Counted from the stretch's first letter, positions 1-6,750 are shown. The stretch: 10,000 nt of DNA from Stramonita haemastoma (GCA_030674155.1 CM060323.1:2222303-2232302), one strand, 5' to 3'. The notes: generated from the letters alone by a model not told the origin. Numbers and translations are program-made.

Positions 1-908
1 ATAAGAGCCAACTAATAAAAGCAGATAACTAACAACAAGCATTCTCAACTATGATTAACAAAACCTGTCTTCTTTCTTTCCTTGGTCATAATAAGAGTTC
101 CAGCTGAGTTGTCAAGTTTATGGACCATAGTCAACCACCACTACATGGTAGCTCCCTTGTTTCACAGAAGAAGAGACTTACAGCCAGCTCAAGTTTTTCA
201 ATTCATTTGAAATTGTATCAGAGTCCCAGCAGAATTATCCGATTTAGAGACTGTGGCAGCAGGTCATCCCACTTTGGTGCCTTGGGTCACCCCAAAAATA
301 CTACAATTCTTAGCAGCAACTAGGCCAGACCTACGCAAGCACAAGAGTGCTGCACAGCCTAGCCAGGTCGAGCTAACCTGTGGCTATTTATGTACTTTGT
401 CCTTCCTTCCCAGCATGCTATGCAAGTCTCGCATGTTCTCACCCCTTTTAGGATTGCTAGTTATACTGGCGGGAAAATGCCAGAGTGGAGATCTCAACTG
501 TAGCGCTGAGATAAGAGGGGAAGGTTAGCTAGCTCAATAAACATGTCCTCTGCTGGAGACATTTGTAGCGGCCAGGTGATGATTAGATTTGACAGGGATA
601 ACCAAAATAAAGGTTGAGGTGACGATGATGGGCAGTTTAATCTAGGAGTGTTTGATTTGTTGGAATTGCTTCCAGTGTGGATGTGTGTTGTCTGGATAGT
701 CTCAATGGCTGATTCCCTTCCAGTCAGTAATCTGTGTTGTGAGGATAGGTTATCTGAACTATTTTAGAGTGGAATGCATGTAGAATTGTCATTGAGTGTT
801 TTGGTTTCCTTCAGCAAAACTCACATGTATGCAGAGGTATTCATACACACTTGACTTGACACAAATAATTATATAAAAATCATGCCCATGCGAGCTCATG
901 CACGCACA
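1..908. other. Intergenic or intronic DNA without a recognised gene
   Basis: I see no recognisable gene here. The open frames at 120-323 and 253-528 are short, overlap each other in different frames, are rich in S, L and P, and match no family I know. An AATAAA lies near 536-541 after a GC-balanced stretch, so a 3' UTR on the + strand cannot be excluded, but nothing upstream supports a coding exon. The composition is less repetitive than the rest of the window. Confidence 0.5.
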
Positions 909-930
909 CCCCCCCCCCCCCCCCCCCCCC
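909..930. repeat. Poly-C tract (22 C)
   Basis: An uninterrupted run of 22 C at the left edge of the SINE copy that follows. The related minus-strand SINE at 8291-8642 has a short C6 run at the equivalent position, just before its central block. This tract is therefore probably an expansion of a short C run inside the SINE rather than unrelated flanking DNA. Its length may be inaccurate in the assembly. Confidence 0.9.
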
Positions 931-1182
931 TTAAAGTCCTTCGGATGAGACTATAAACCGAGGCCCCGTGACTATAAACCGAGGCCCCGTGTGCGAACGC
1001 ATGCAGAGCATCTTGTGCACACGTTAAATCCTGTTCCACTTTTCGTAAGAGTAAGCCATTGTGTGCCGTAGGGAACAGATGACAACATTTACAAAACTGC
1101 ATACACACGGGGACTGGATGAAAAAAGCACACGAATGCTTATTCCATTATCCTCGATATAAAAGAATTTAATTTTAAAAAAC
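931..1182 (+). mobile_element. SINE copy, 5' part missing (central block and 3' body)
   Basis: This stretch aligns by eye along its whole length with the reverse complement of 8291-8515. It carries the block 'gatgagactataaaccgagg', then gtgtgcgaac, a cacacgttaaatcctgttc stretch, 'ccattgtgtgccg', 'gggaacagatgacaa', 'tttacaaaactgcatacaca', 'ggactggatgaaaaaa' and 'attccattatcctcgatata', and ends in an AT-rich tail. Identity is very roughly 90 percent by eye. The tRNA-like head with A and B boxes present in the other copy is absent; the copy begins at the poly-C tract. It also carries a private 21-bp tandem duplication at 950-991. It makes no protein; SINEs of this kind depend on a partner LINE for reverse transcription. 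Which LINE is not visible here. Confidence 0.85.
950..991 (+). repeat. Perfect 21-bp tandem duplication inside the SINE
   Basis: Bases 950-970 and 971-991 are identical 21-mers (from 'actataaacc' to 'gaggccccgtg'). The other copy of the SINE has this unit only once. The second unit is therefore a private change in this copy, or marks a subfamily. The absence of any difference between the two units suggests a recent event. Confidence 0.9.
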
Positions 1183-2292
1183 TCAACACACACAAACACA
1201 CTCTATAATAAAGCTGACGAGGGTTATGTCAGTGTAAATTGATTGCTCCACAACTGCTTCACATTCTGTGCTAGAAATGTCACCTTTTCCTGCATCTTGT
1301 TTGTTTCATTTTTTACCATCTCCTTTTCCTCTATCTCTTTTCTGTCATATCTCTGTCTTTCTTACTCTTTTGCCCTGTAGGTTCTTTTACTTTTACATTG
1401 CAAGAACATTTTTTTCTGCAGATTTTTCAATAGCCAACATTTAGGATCTTGTTTTTATTTTCTGCTGTGGCTTCTTGTGGGAGATATCACAGGCCAGTAA
1501 AGTTGACACCGTTTGGATTTGTAAGCTGGCAGATCCAGCTTTTGATTGGCATTCTTGCACATTGAAATTCCAAGATTATTTTTGTAGTTCCATCTCATGT
1601 TTTAGGGATATGGGAGATTATACACATCACCTAGAACCAGATGTTGTTGCTGACAGCTTAAATTGGACCCAACACTAGATTACAATATGCCGACACAGCA
1701 TCATAGAAGAAATATGGGGACGGATTCATCACCAATTCTTTTTTTTTTTCCTTTTTTACATGTTTTGCGCGTTATTTCTAATGATGTTAATGAACTGATT
1801 ACAACTTTACACAGTTATGTTTTGTTTGTTGAAGAAATTTAGTATGGTAGTCTGATAACAATTTTTTTTAAAGATAAAAGATTGTATGGAAAAATTGTAA
1901 TAGAATCAGTTTCAACCGTCACCACTGTCACATTTTGTGCAGCATCTGTCATTTCTTGGAGTTCATTCAAAACACAGAGCATTATCATAAGCAACGTAAT
2001 TATTGGTATTATTAATGGTAACGACAGCGCAACACATTTTCACTCATGTGACAGACAACATACATTTTTAGAGCAAACAAAACTGGGTCAGAAAGATAAC
2101 TAAGTCACATTGGTGATCATGACAGAATGAGGAACAATGACTGAAAAAATTTTATGCTGAGAGAGGCAAAACAACAGAAAAAAAACAAAACACGGGGAGT
2201 ATGGAGTAGGGATGGACAAGGCAAGTAGAGACTGAGGTAAGGTGGAGGAGCATAAGGAGGGGAGAGGTGTGGAGAGGCAAGCAGTGTGTGTA
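1183..2292. other. AT-rich DNA, no gene seen
   Basis: This 1.1-kb stretch has short poly-T runs (for example 1738-1750 and 1862-1870), a pyrimidine-rich part around 1310-1380 and scattered stops in all frames. The open frames at 1475-1678 and 1882-2103 are short and match no family I recognise. A pyrimidine tract followed by 'ctgtag' at 1374-1379 resembles a 3' splice site, but the frame after it gives no recognisable exon. Intron or intergenic DNA is the most likely reading. Confidence 0.5.
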
Positions 2293-2331
2293 TGGGGGGA
2301 GGGGGGGTGGAAGGAGGAGGAGGGGGGGGGG
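2293..2331 (+). repeat. G-rich purine tract
   Basis: A run of G blocks separated by single A or T or short GGA units: G6, A, G7, T, then GGAAGGAGGAGGA and G10. Four or more G-runs lie on the + strand within 40 bases, the pattern expected of a G-quadruplex-prone sequence. No function can be read from it. Confidence 0.85.
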
Positions 2332-2460
2332 TCAGAAAGTGAGTGTGTGTGACAGTGAGTGGCAAACAGGGCCAGAGACCTGACCCAGTCCCCGTGGTGT
2401 CATTATGTCAGGGAGGTGGTGCCGAGTGCAGCACTTCTCACCCCTCCACATCTTTTTCTC

Positions 2461-2560
2461 GTCTGTCTGTCTGTCTGTCTGTCTTTCTGTGACTCTGTCT
2501 CTCTGTCTGTTTTCTGTCTGTCTCTGTCTCTGTCTCTCTCTCTGTCTCTCTTCTCTCTTC

Positions 2561-2631
<71 letters not shown>
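2461..2631. repeat. Polypyrimidine microsatellite, (TCTG)n grading into (CT)n
   Basis: The left part (2461-2482) is a TCTG tetranucleotide array. It grades through TCTC/TGTC mixtures into almost pure CT by 2575-2630. It is a homopyrimidine tract on the + strand over most of its length, so it could form triplex (H-DNA). Long open frames across it (S, L, C-rich on +; R, E-rich on -) are by-products of the repeat. Confidence 0.95.
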
Positions 2632-2634
<3 letters not shown>

Positions 2635-2683
2635 GTGAAGGGAAGAGATGATGATGTGAAGCACTAGGGCTTGCACGCCGCGC

Positions 2684-2739
2684 ACAAACACACATACACA
2701 CACACTTACACACACACATACACACACATGTATACACAC
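2684..2739. repeat. Imperfect (AC)n microsatellite
   Basis: AC repeats interrupted by AT and TT steps (acatacacac, acttacacac). The many interruptions suggest an older, decayed array compared with the pure tracts downstream. Confidence 0.85.
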
Positions 2740-2757
2740 ACTACACTACACTACTCT

Positions 2758-2761
<4 letters not shown>

Positions 2762-2805
<44 letters not shown>

Positions 2806-2813
2806 CACTACAC

Positions 2814-2885
<72 letters not shown>

Positions 2886-2912
2886 CTTGAATGAACGTTC
2901 GCTCGGGCGTGA
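2762..2912. repeat. Left copy of flanking direct repeat: (CT)n - spacer - (AC)n - unique end
   Basis: The block consists of (CT)n at 2762-2803, the spacer 'tggcactacactt', (AC)n at 2816-2883, and a unique end 'ttcttgaatgaacgttcg' plus ctcgggcgtga to 2912. The same order of parts recurs at 3937-4135, immediately after the retrotransposon. The two spacers and unique ends differ at only a few bases (for example cgggcg here against cgagcg there), while the microsatellite lengths differ. The left edge is uncertain because it falls within the CT tract. Confidence 0.85.
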
Positions 2913-3581
2913 AAAAGCATTAAATACTGGTTAAAACTTCTTAAACAACCAGCTTCTAGAATATGTAGACAGGCTTATGAAATGCTAATCTTACAACATG
3001 AATCTGGTCGACTCAATTGGGTGTCAAATGTACAGAAAACTTTAAGTGTGAATGGATTTGGTATTGTGTGGCTGAGTAGAGACGTAGGATGTGAATATAG
3101 TTTCATTAATGAATTTAAAGATAGACTTATTTCATGCTACAAACAGAACTGGCATTCGGATTTAGAAACTAATGACAAATATATGTGGTATAGTTCCTTC
3201 AAAAGTGTCTTTCAAACAGAAAGATATCTGTCTTTTATAACCAACAAATGGTACAAGATCAGTCTCAGTAGATTTCGGCTAAGAGTCAGTGGCCTTAAAA
3301 ATTGTAAGTATTGGTTTTCAAGTGAAGATAACTCTAACGATAATATATGCCCTTCATGCCGAAATGCCACAGAAGACGAAGTTCACTTTCTTTTCGATTG
3401 TATGGCCTATTCTGATAAACGCAGAAACTGTGAGGCGCTAAGTGTGTTTAAAGGCATTGCTGGTTTGAATTCTGTTGCAAATATTCTATCTGTCAGCAGT
3501 GAAGAGAAAATAGAAAGTCTAGCTAAATTCATTGGAGAAGCAATGAATATTAGGAAAAAGATAACGGAACAGAGTAACTAG
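2913..3581 (+). pseudogene. C-terminal fragment of retrotransposon ORF2 (post-RT region, CCHC motif)
   Basis: The frame is open from 2913 and ends at TAG 3579-3581, giving 222 codons; the preceding in-frame stop is TGA at 2910-2912, in the flank. The first ATG (2982) is codon 24 and is probably not a real start, because the upstream residues (KYWLKLLKQP and on) already match the style of this protein family. Visible landmarks are the KYW-L-K start, a 'NGFGIVWLSRDVG' segment, W/F/Y-rich and basic central residues, and a zinc-knuckle-like CPSC...H...C motif (C146, C149, H158, C163; spacing C-x2-C-x8-H-x4-C). This layout is known from the region after the reverse transcriptase in mollusc and fish non-LTR elements. 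Apurinic endonuclease and reverse transcriptase domains are missing, so it cannot act alone. There is no frameshift or internal stop, so the insertion is not very old or the remnant has been spared. I call it a dead 5'-truncated copy. Confidence 0.75.
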
Positions 3582-3622
3582 TCCTTAGATGGTCCTTTAT
3601 TGATTCTGTTAGTGTGTGTGGT

Positions 3623-3654
<32 letters not shown>

Positions 3655-3661
3655 GGGGGGG
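3623..3661 (+). repeat. Poly-G tract, 31 G then A and G7
   Basis: G runs unbroken from 3623 to 3653, then one A and seven more G. It lies in the 3' UTR of the retrotransposon, about 40 bases after the stop codon. Homopolymers this long are easily mis-sized, so the true length is uncertain. It is G-quadruplex-prone on the + strand. Confidence 0.9.
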
Positions 3662-3671
3662 AGAGAAGAGA

Positions 3672-3686
3672 GTGTGTGTGTGTGTG

Positions 3687-3767
<81 letters not shown>
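3672..3767. repeat. (GT)n microsatellite within the retrotransposon 3' UTR
   Basis: About 48 GT units with one CG interruption (tgcgtg at about 3691-3696). With the preceding poly-G it makes up much of the UTR between the stop codon and the AATAAA. Confidence 0.95.
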
Positions 3768-3768
<1 letters not shown>

Positions 3769-3907
3769 ACCTGCGTGGCAATTAGAATGTGCAGTAGTAT
3801 ATGTAAGTGCGAAGTGAGAGGAAAATTTGAAAAATGTTATTATGTTACACGAATTCATCTGAACTTGTTATTCCCCCTTGTCTACAGGGCTGTAATGCTG
3901 TATGGAC

Positions 3908-3932
3908 AATAAAACTGTGTCAGTGTCAGTTT

Positions 3933-3936
<4 letters not shown>
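3908..3936 (+). promoter_or_regulatory. Retrotransposon 3' terminus: AATAAA and TCAGTG-type tail
   Basis: 'ggacaataaaactgtgtcag' contains AATAAA at 3908-3913. It runs into gtgtcagtgtcagtttcagt, about three imperfect TCAGTG units, and then abruptly into the (CT)n of the right flanking repeat. Short tandem 3' tails in place of poly-A are known for several non-LTR clades, where the tail repeat is used during reverse-transcription priming. Confidence 0.7.
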
Positions 3937-4021
<85 letters not shown>

Positions 4022-4041
4022 GGCACTACACTGACACACAC

Positions 4042-4108
<67 letters not shown>

Positions 4109-4135
4109 CTTGAATGAACGTTCGCTCGAGCGTGA
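3937..4135. repeat. Right copy of flanking direct repeat: (CT)n - spacer - (AC)n - unique end
   Basis: (CT)n at 3937-4020 with one CC interruption, the spacer 'tggcactacactg', an (AC)n tract at 4034-4106 with one early 'caac' break, and the unique end 'ttcttgaatgaacgttcg' plus ctcgagcgtga to 4135. It repeats the block at 2762-2912 in the same orientation and order. It is about 50 bases longer, nearly all from the CT tract. After 4135 the two flanks diverge: 'tagcaagtgc' here, retrotransposon sequence there. Confidence 0.85.
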
Positions 4136-4332
4136 TAGCAAGTGCATCCGCGTTCATGCACCTGCATTCATGTCATTGTGTGATGGACTGCATGTGTGCA
4201 TCAAGGGGACAGCCTGAACAACGTCCATTTGATAATGCCTTGATTTGGGATAAGTTCTATGGTTCCCCTCCTGCAGTTGTACAAGTGTTGTTTGGGTTTT
4301 GGGGTTGTTGTTTTTTTGTTATTTCCAGCCCC

Positions 4333-4334
<2 letters not shown>

Positions 4335-4414
<80 letters not shown>
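4335..4414. repeat. (GT)n microsatellite, 40 units
   Basis: A pure TG array preceded by C6 and followed by 'gtgtgcgtgcgtac'. No interruption is seen. The apparent V/C-rich proteins on + and T/H-rich proteins on - across it are artefacts of the dinucleotide repeat. Confidence 0.97.
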
Positions 4415-4415
<1 letters not shown>

Positions 4416-4469
4416 TGTGCGTGCGTACATTCGAATTTGCTATTGTCATTGATTGCTTGTGTGTTGTAT

Positions 4470-4558
4470 AGGTCGAATGCAAGCGCTTTGATTTGTTTTT
4501 GCAAGATAAAGCGCTATATAAATTCCATGTATTATCATTAATCATATTATTATTATAA
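4470..4558 (+). mobile_element. 3' tail of a SINE/LINE-type retroposon
   Basis: The stretch contains 'agcgctttgatttg' (from 4482), then 'gataaagcgctatataaatt' (from 4505), then an ATT/ATC-rich end. AGCGCTTT (4482-4489) and AAAGCGCT (4508-4515) are perfect 8-bp complements with an 18-base loop. A GCGCTATATAAAT element followed by ATT units is a known 3' end shared by many SINEs and CR1/L2-like LINEs of marine animals, where the stem-loop is thought to be recognised by the LINE reverse transcriptase. Where the element begins is unclear; the (GT)n at 4335-4414 may or may not belong to it. Confidence 0.6.
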
Positions 4559-4830
4559 TCGTTCATAATGTTTGTCATCCGTTCCTACCGGCTACTCAAA
4601 AAGAAATGCCTCAAGCACTGGTATTGGAAGATATTTTTTGTTTGCTTTTTGGTTTTTTAAATGATTTGTTTTTGTTTGGGTTTTTTTTCATTTCGATAAA
4701 TTTCAATGTTTGATCAATCATTTTCAAAATGATGGAGAAGTTGTAACTAGTTAACCTTCACTTGTTTCCCTCCACAATTATTATTTCCTCAATAACATAT
4801 CTGTGTAGATATACAGAGAGATATACAAAT

Positions 4831-4866
4831 ACAGACAGACAGACAAACAGAGAGACAGACAGACAA
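4831..4866. repeat. (CAGA)n microsatellite
   Basis: ACAGACAGACAGAC units with two interruptions (acaaacag and agagac). The same motif appears as a purer array at 5904-5937, and as its complement (TCTG) at 2461-2482. Confidence 0.9.
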
Positions 4867-4959
4867 GAGAGGCAGCATGCAATTTGCAGCCTGGAGAAGA
4901 ATGCACTTCGTTACGTTCAACTTAGCGAGGACACACTGCCTGGCAAACGTCAGTGTAGA

Positions 4960-5040
4960 GCCCCTAGGGACCCCTGAGGAAGACAGTCATCAAGTCGAAA
5001 AAAAAAGGTCAACCCCAATAATAAAACTGTGTTCCCTCTT
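4960..5040 (+). mobile_element. Possible degraded retroelement end
   Basis: 'cccctgaggaagacagtcat' followed by caagtcgaaaaaaaaa, then AATAAAACTGTGTT near 5021-5034. A 'tgaggaaga...gtcgaaa' arrangement close to a 3' end is familiar from Penelope-like and other retroelements, and the AATAAAACTGTG part resembles the 3' end of the element at 3908-3920. No coding sequence supports it. This is a weak call from resemblance only. Confidence 0.3.
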
Positions 5041-5052
5041 CAAGTTTCTCTA

Positions 5053-5300
5053 GGGTGGGGGGTCCGCGGTCTAGAGACAACGCACGCACCTGCCTAGAAG
5101 GCGAGGAGTACGGGTTCGATCCCCGTTTGTGCCAAAACTTTTTGCACTAGACCTTGAATGATGGTGGTCTGGGTGCTAGTCTTTCAGGTGAGACGATAAA
5201 CTGAGGTGTGATAATTATGCAGTAGCATTATTGCACGTAAGAGAACCTTCGGCAACAAAGAGCTTTGTTCCTGGCGGAGCTCTGTCGGAAAAAATAACCG
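5053..5300 (+). mobile_element. tRNA-derived SINE with perfect B box, second type
   Basis: The head carries GGTTCGATCCC (5113-5123), an exact polymerase III B box. About 45 bases upstream, near 5063-5077, lies the expected A-box region (tccgcggtctagaga), which is degenerate. The body has 'ggtgagacgataaactgagg' (5188-5207), then 'gcacgtaagagaaccttcgg' and 'caacaaagagctttgttcct'. The agacgataaac-gagg and gcacgtaa...cggcaaca landmarks belong to a central domain widespread in mollusc and other animal SINEs, and a related form is in the SINEs at 931-1182 and 8291-8642. The head and the 3' body differ from those two, so it is a separate family. The right end is uncertain; no clear tail or target duplication was found. 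The head is not a functional tRNA gene. Confidence 0.75.
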
Positions 5301-5410
5301 TTATATGTGGCGAGGCGCTCTCGATGGGACAGCAATCCGAATTTCATGAGAGAAATCTGCCGTGGCAGAAAGGGGTGTTCAATTCAATTCTGTTCAAGTC
5401 ATGGTTGGTT

Positions 5411-5485
5411 TGTTTTGTTCCTTGGCTAGAGCTCCGAGGATGATCAATGGTGAGATTTTGCGTATGCGACTGTTTTTCCCACATC
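5411..5485 (+). repeat. Dispersed repeat 'B', plus-strand copy
   Basis: 'tgttccttggctagagctcc' leads into gaggatgatcaatggtgagattttgcgtatgcgac. The reverse complement of 6670-6750 shares these blocks in the same order ('ggctagtgctccgaggttca', 'ccaatggtgagatttcgctt'), and 6541-6641 carries both a direct and an inverted version. The function is unknown. It may be an arm of a foldback or MITE-like element. The ORF that starts at the ATG in 'caatggtgag' is not supported as a gene. Confidence 0.65.
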
Positions 5486-5686
5486 AAGTATCCCGTAACC
5501 CAAATCTTCGGGGAGTATTCAGTCTGTTCCAAACGAATGTCCCTAAGGGAAAAGGCAAACAGAAGGAACTGTAGCGTTGCACCTGTGGCGTGGTGTTCTG
5601 CAGGGGAAATGCCGGGAGTTTTTACACAAAGAAATCTGCTGTTTGTAGATCACATCATAATTCCACACTCAACATTCACGCATATC

Positions 5687-5690
<4 letters not shown>

Positions 5691-5735
<45 letters not shown>

Positions 5736-5739
5736 GTGT

Positions 5740-5782
<43 letters not shown>

Positions 5783-5851
5783 TGGTGGTGTGTGGTGTGG
5801 TGCGTGTGCTGGGGTGGGGGTGCTGGTGTGGTGCGTGTGCGTGTGGTGTGC

Positions 5852-5881
<30 letters not shown>
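5691..5881. repeat. Compound (GT)n microsatellite with GGT/GC interruptions
   Basis: There are three GT arrays (about 5691-5734, 5742-5780 and 5855-5881), separated by single-base slips and a G-rich degenerate centre (gtggtggtgtgtggtgtggt, then a ctggggtgggggtgctgg stretch). The degenerate centre looks like older repeat DNA between younger pure arrays. Confidence 0.95.
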
Positions 5882-5884
<3 letters not shown>

Positions 5885-5902
5885 AGACACGAAACAGACA
5901 GA

Positions 5903-5903
<1 letters not shown>

Positions 5904-5937
<34 letters not shown>
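5904..5937. repeat. (CAGA)n microsatellite
   Basis: Eight clean GACA/CAGA units, about 20 bases after the GT array. The order (GT)n then (CAGA)n is the mirror of (TGTC/CTGT)n following (GT)n at 7455-7489, so these motifs appear together repeatedly in this genome. Confidence 0.93.
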
Positions 5938-5986
5938 TTTCTTTAATCTAACGTCTTTTCACTTTAAATAATATTAAAAGTATGTA

Positions 5987-6007
5987 TGTGTGTGTGTGTG
6001 TGTGTGT
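5987..6007. repeat. Short (TG)n microsatellite
   Basis: About ten TG units preceded by 'tatgtatg' steps. Confidence 0.85.
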
Positions 6008-6194
6008 CCGTGTATGTCCCCATAACTATGTGTGTACACATGCAAGCGTGGTATGTATATTAAGCCTGTACGCACCTAATTATGTAAGTAAGTGAGCGCC
6101 CACTGACGCACCTTCAAACAAGTCTTTATGGGATTGTCTCTTTTGTGCCTGTCTTGCTGTTAGTGCTTTGGGGTTAGTTTTTCTTTGGTTTTCA

Positions 6195-6512
6195 TTTCGA
6201 GTCACAACGAAACCACGCGTGCAGCGAAAGGGAGTTTTCTTTTTTGTTGTTGTGTAGCTTTCTTTGATTGTCTTTGAATGGAGGCGGGCATTGGCAATAC
6301 TGGTAGTTCATGAAAGAAGCGCCTATAAGACTGGCTGCCTTTGTTTTCACAATGGGTTTTCTTGTGTTGTTATTGTTTGTTGTTGCTGTTTCTATTTTCG
6401 TTATTGTTGCCGTAATTTTGTTTCTGTTGTTTTTGTACAAATACGTTTTTTTTTTATTTACATTATTGATCTGGATGCACAAAGTTATCTATCTGACTTA
6501 TTTAGATCGAGA
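6195..6512 (+). repeat. Dispersed repeat 'family X', copy 1
   Basis: The core is 'tctttgaatggaggcgggca' (from 6270), then a 'tggtagttcatgaaagaagc' stretch, 'ctataagactggctgccttt', a T-rich and GTT-rich middle, 'ttacattattgatctggatg' (from 6458), and 'agatcgagagtggaac' at the end. Two other plus-strand copies at 8041-8690 and 9377-9685 keep the same blocks in the same order. I do not recognise the family. It shows no A/B boxes, reading frame or terminal repeat. Frames through the GTT-rich centre give hydrophobic F/V/L-rich peptides, but these are not conserved between copies. The left boundary, placed by the weak 'acaacgaaaccacgc' match, is approximate. Confidence 0.6.
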
Positions 6513-6540
6513 GTGGAACATGCACATAATGAATAACGGT

Positions 6541-6641
6541 TTGTTCCTGTGGCTAGGTTCATGATGGGCAAAATCATGTCGCATATGCAAAATTCACCTG
6601 TGATGAACCTTAAGAGCTGTAGCCAGGAGACAAAAGAATTT
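6541..6641. repeat. Imperfect palindrome (foldback copy of repeat 'B')
   Basis: The left arm is 'ttgttcctgtggctaggttc' then atgatgggcaaaatcatgtcgc; the right arm is aaaattcacctgtgatgaac then 'cttaagagctgtagccagga' and gacaa. The right arm, reversed and complemented, matches the left arm with a few gaps, and the palindrome GCATATGC (6581-6588) sits at the centre. The arms are the same sequence as the single-arm repeat B copies at 5411-5485 and 6670-6750. As RNA or single-stranded DNA it would fold into a hairpin with arms of about 45 bases. This is the usual architecture of a foldback or MITE-like element. Confidence 0.65.
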
Positions 6642-6669
6642 TTTTTAATGAAAAAAGAAAGAAAAGAAA

Positions 6670-6750
6670 AACGAAATGCGAAAATGGTTGCATAAGCGAA
6701 ATCTCACCATTGGTGAACCTCGGAGCACTAGCCGAGCTAGGACAGAAGAA
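6670..6750 (-). repeat. Dispersed repeat 'B', minus-strand copy
   Basis: On the minus strand this reads through 'ctagctcggctagtgctccg', aggttcaccaatggtgag and atttcgcttatgcaacc, aligning with 5411-5485 on the plus strand. It is only about 30 bases from the palindromic copy, which could reflect a rearranged or duplicated foldback element. The 5411 and 6750 ends also face each other as inverted repeats. Confidence 0.65.

Larger units (their letters stand above)
2913..3936 (+). mobile_element. 5'-truncated non-LTR retrotransposon insertion
   Basis: Only the last part of the element is present: the end of its ORF (2913-3581), a 3' UTR containing poly-G and (GT)n, an AATAAA at 3908-3913, and a short tail of TCAGTG-type units at 3917-3936. 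There is no poly-A. The 5' end falls inside the coding sequence exactly where the left flanking repeat stops, as expected when reverse transcription ends early during target-primed insertion. The family is a LINE of the Jockey/I/L1-like broad group; I infer this from the C-terminal protein region and the short tandem tail, not from the reverse transcriptase itself, which is missing. The flanking duplicated block (2762-2912 and 3937-4135) looks like its target-site duplication. Confidence 0.8.

Noticed and set aside
120..528. Two overlapping open frames (67 and 91 codons) in the least repetitive part of the window
   Set aside because: They overlap in different frames, resemble no family I know, and lack visible splice or domain support. 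Chance is the simpler explanation.
1374..1400. Pyrimidine tract with CTGTAG resembling a 3' splice site
   Set aside because: No recognisable exon follows and no matching donor could be supported.
2332..2739. 135-codon minus-strand frame rich in R and E, and T/S/L-rich frames on the plus strand
   Set aside because: Translation of (CT/GA)n and (AC/GT)n microsatellite gives RE, SL, TH and CV repeats in every frame.
3550..4167. Several T/H-, C/V-, S/L- and P-rich frames on both strands
   Set aside because: They are by-products of poly-G, (GT)n, (CT)n and (AC)n tracts in and around the retrotransposon 3' UTR.
5063..5130. Possible plus-strand tRNA gene
   Set aside because: The B box is perfect but the A box is degenerate, and the sequence leads into a SINE central domain.
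6264..6564. Hydrophobic F/V/L-rich frames that look like a membrane protein
   Set aside because: They arise from the GTT/TTT-rich centre of family X. The frame and sequence are not kept in the other two copies.
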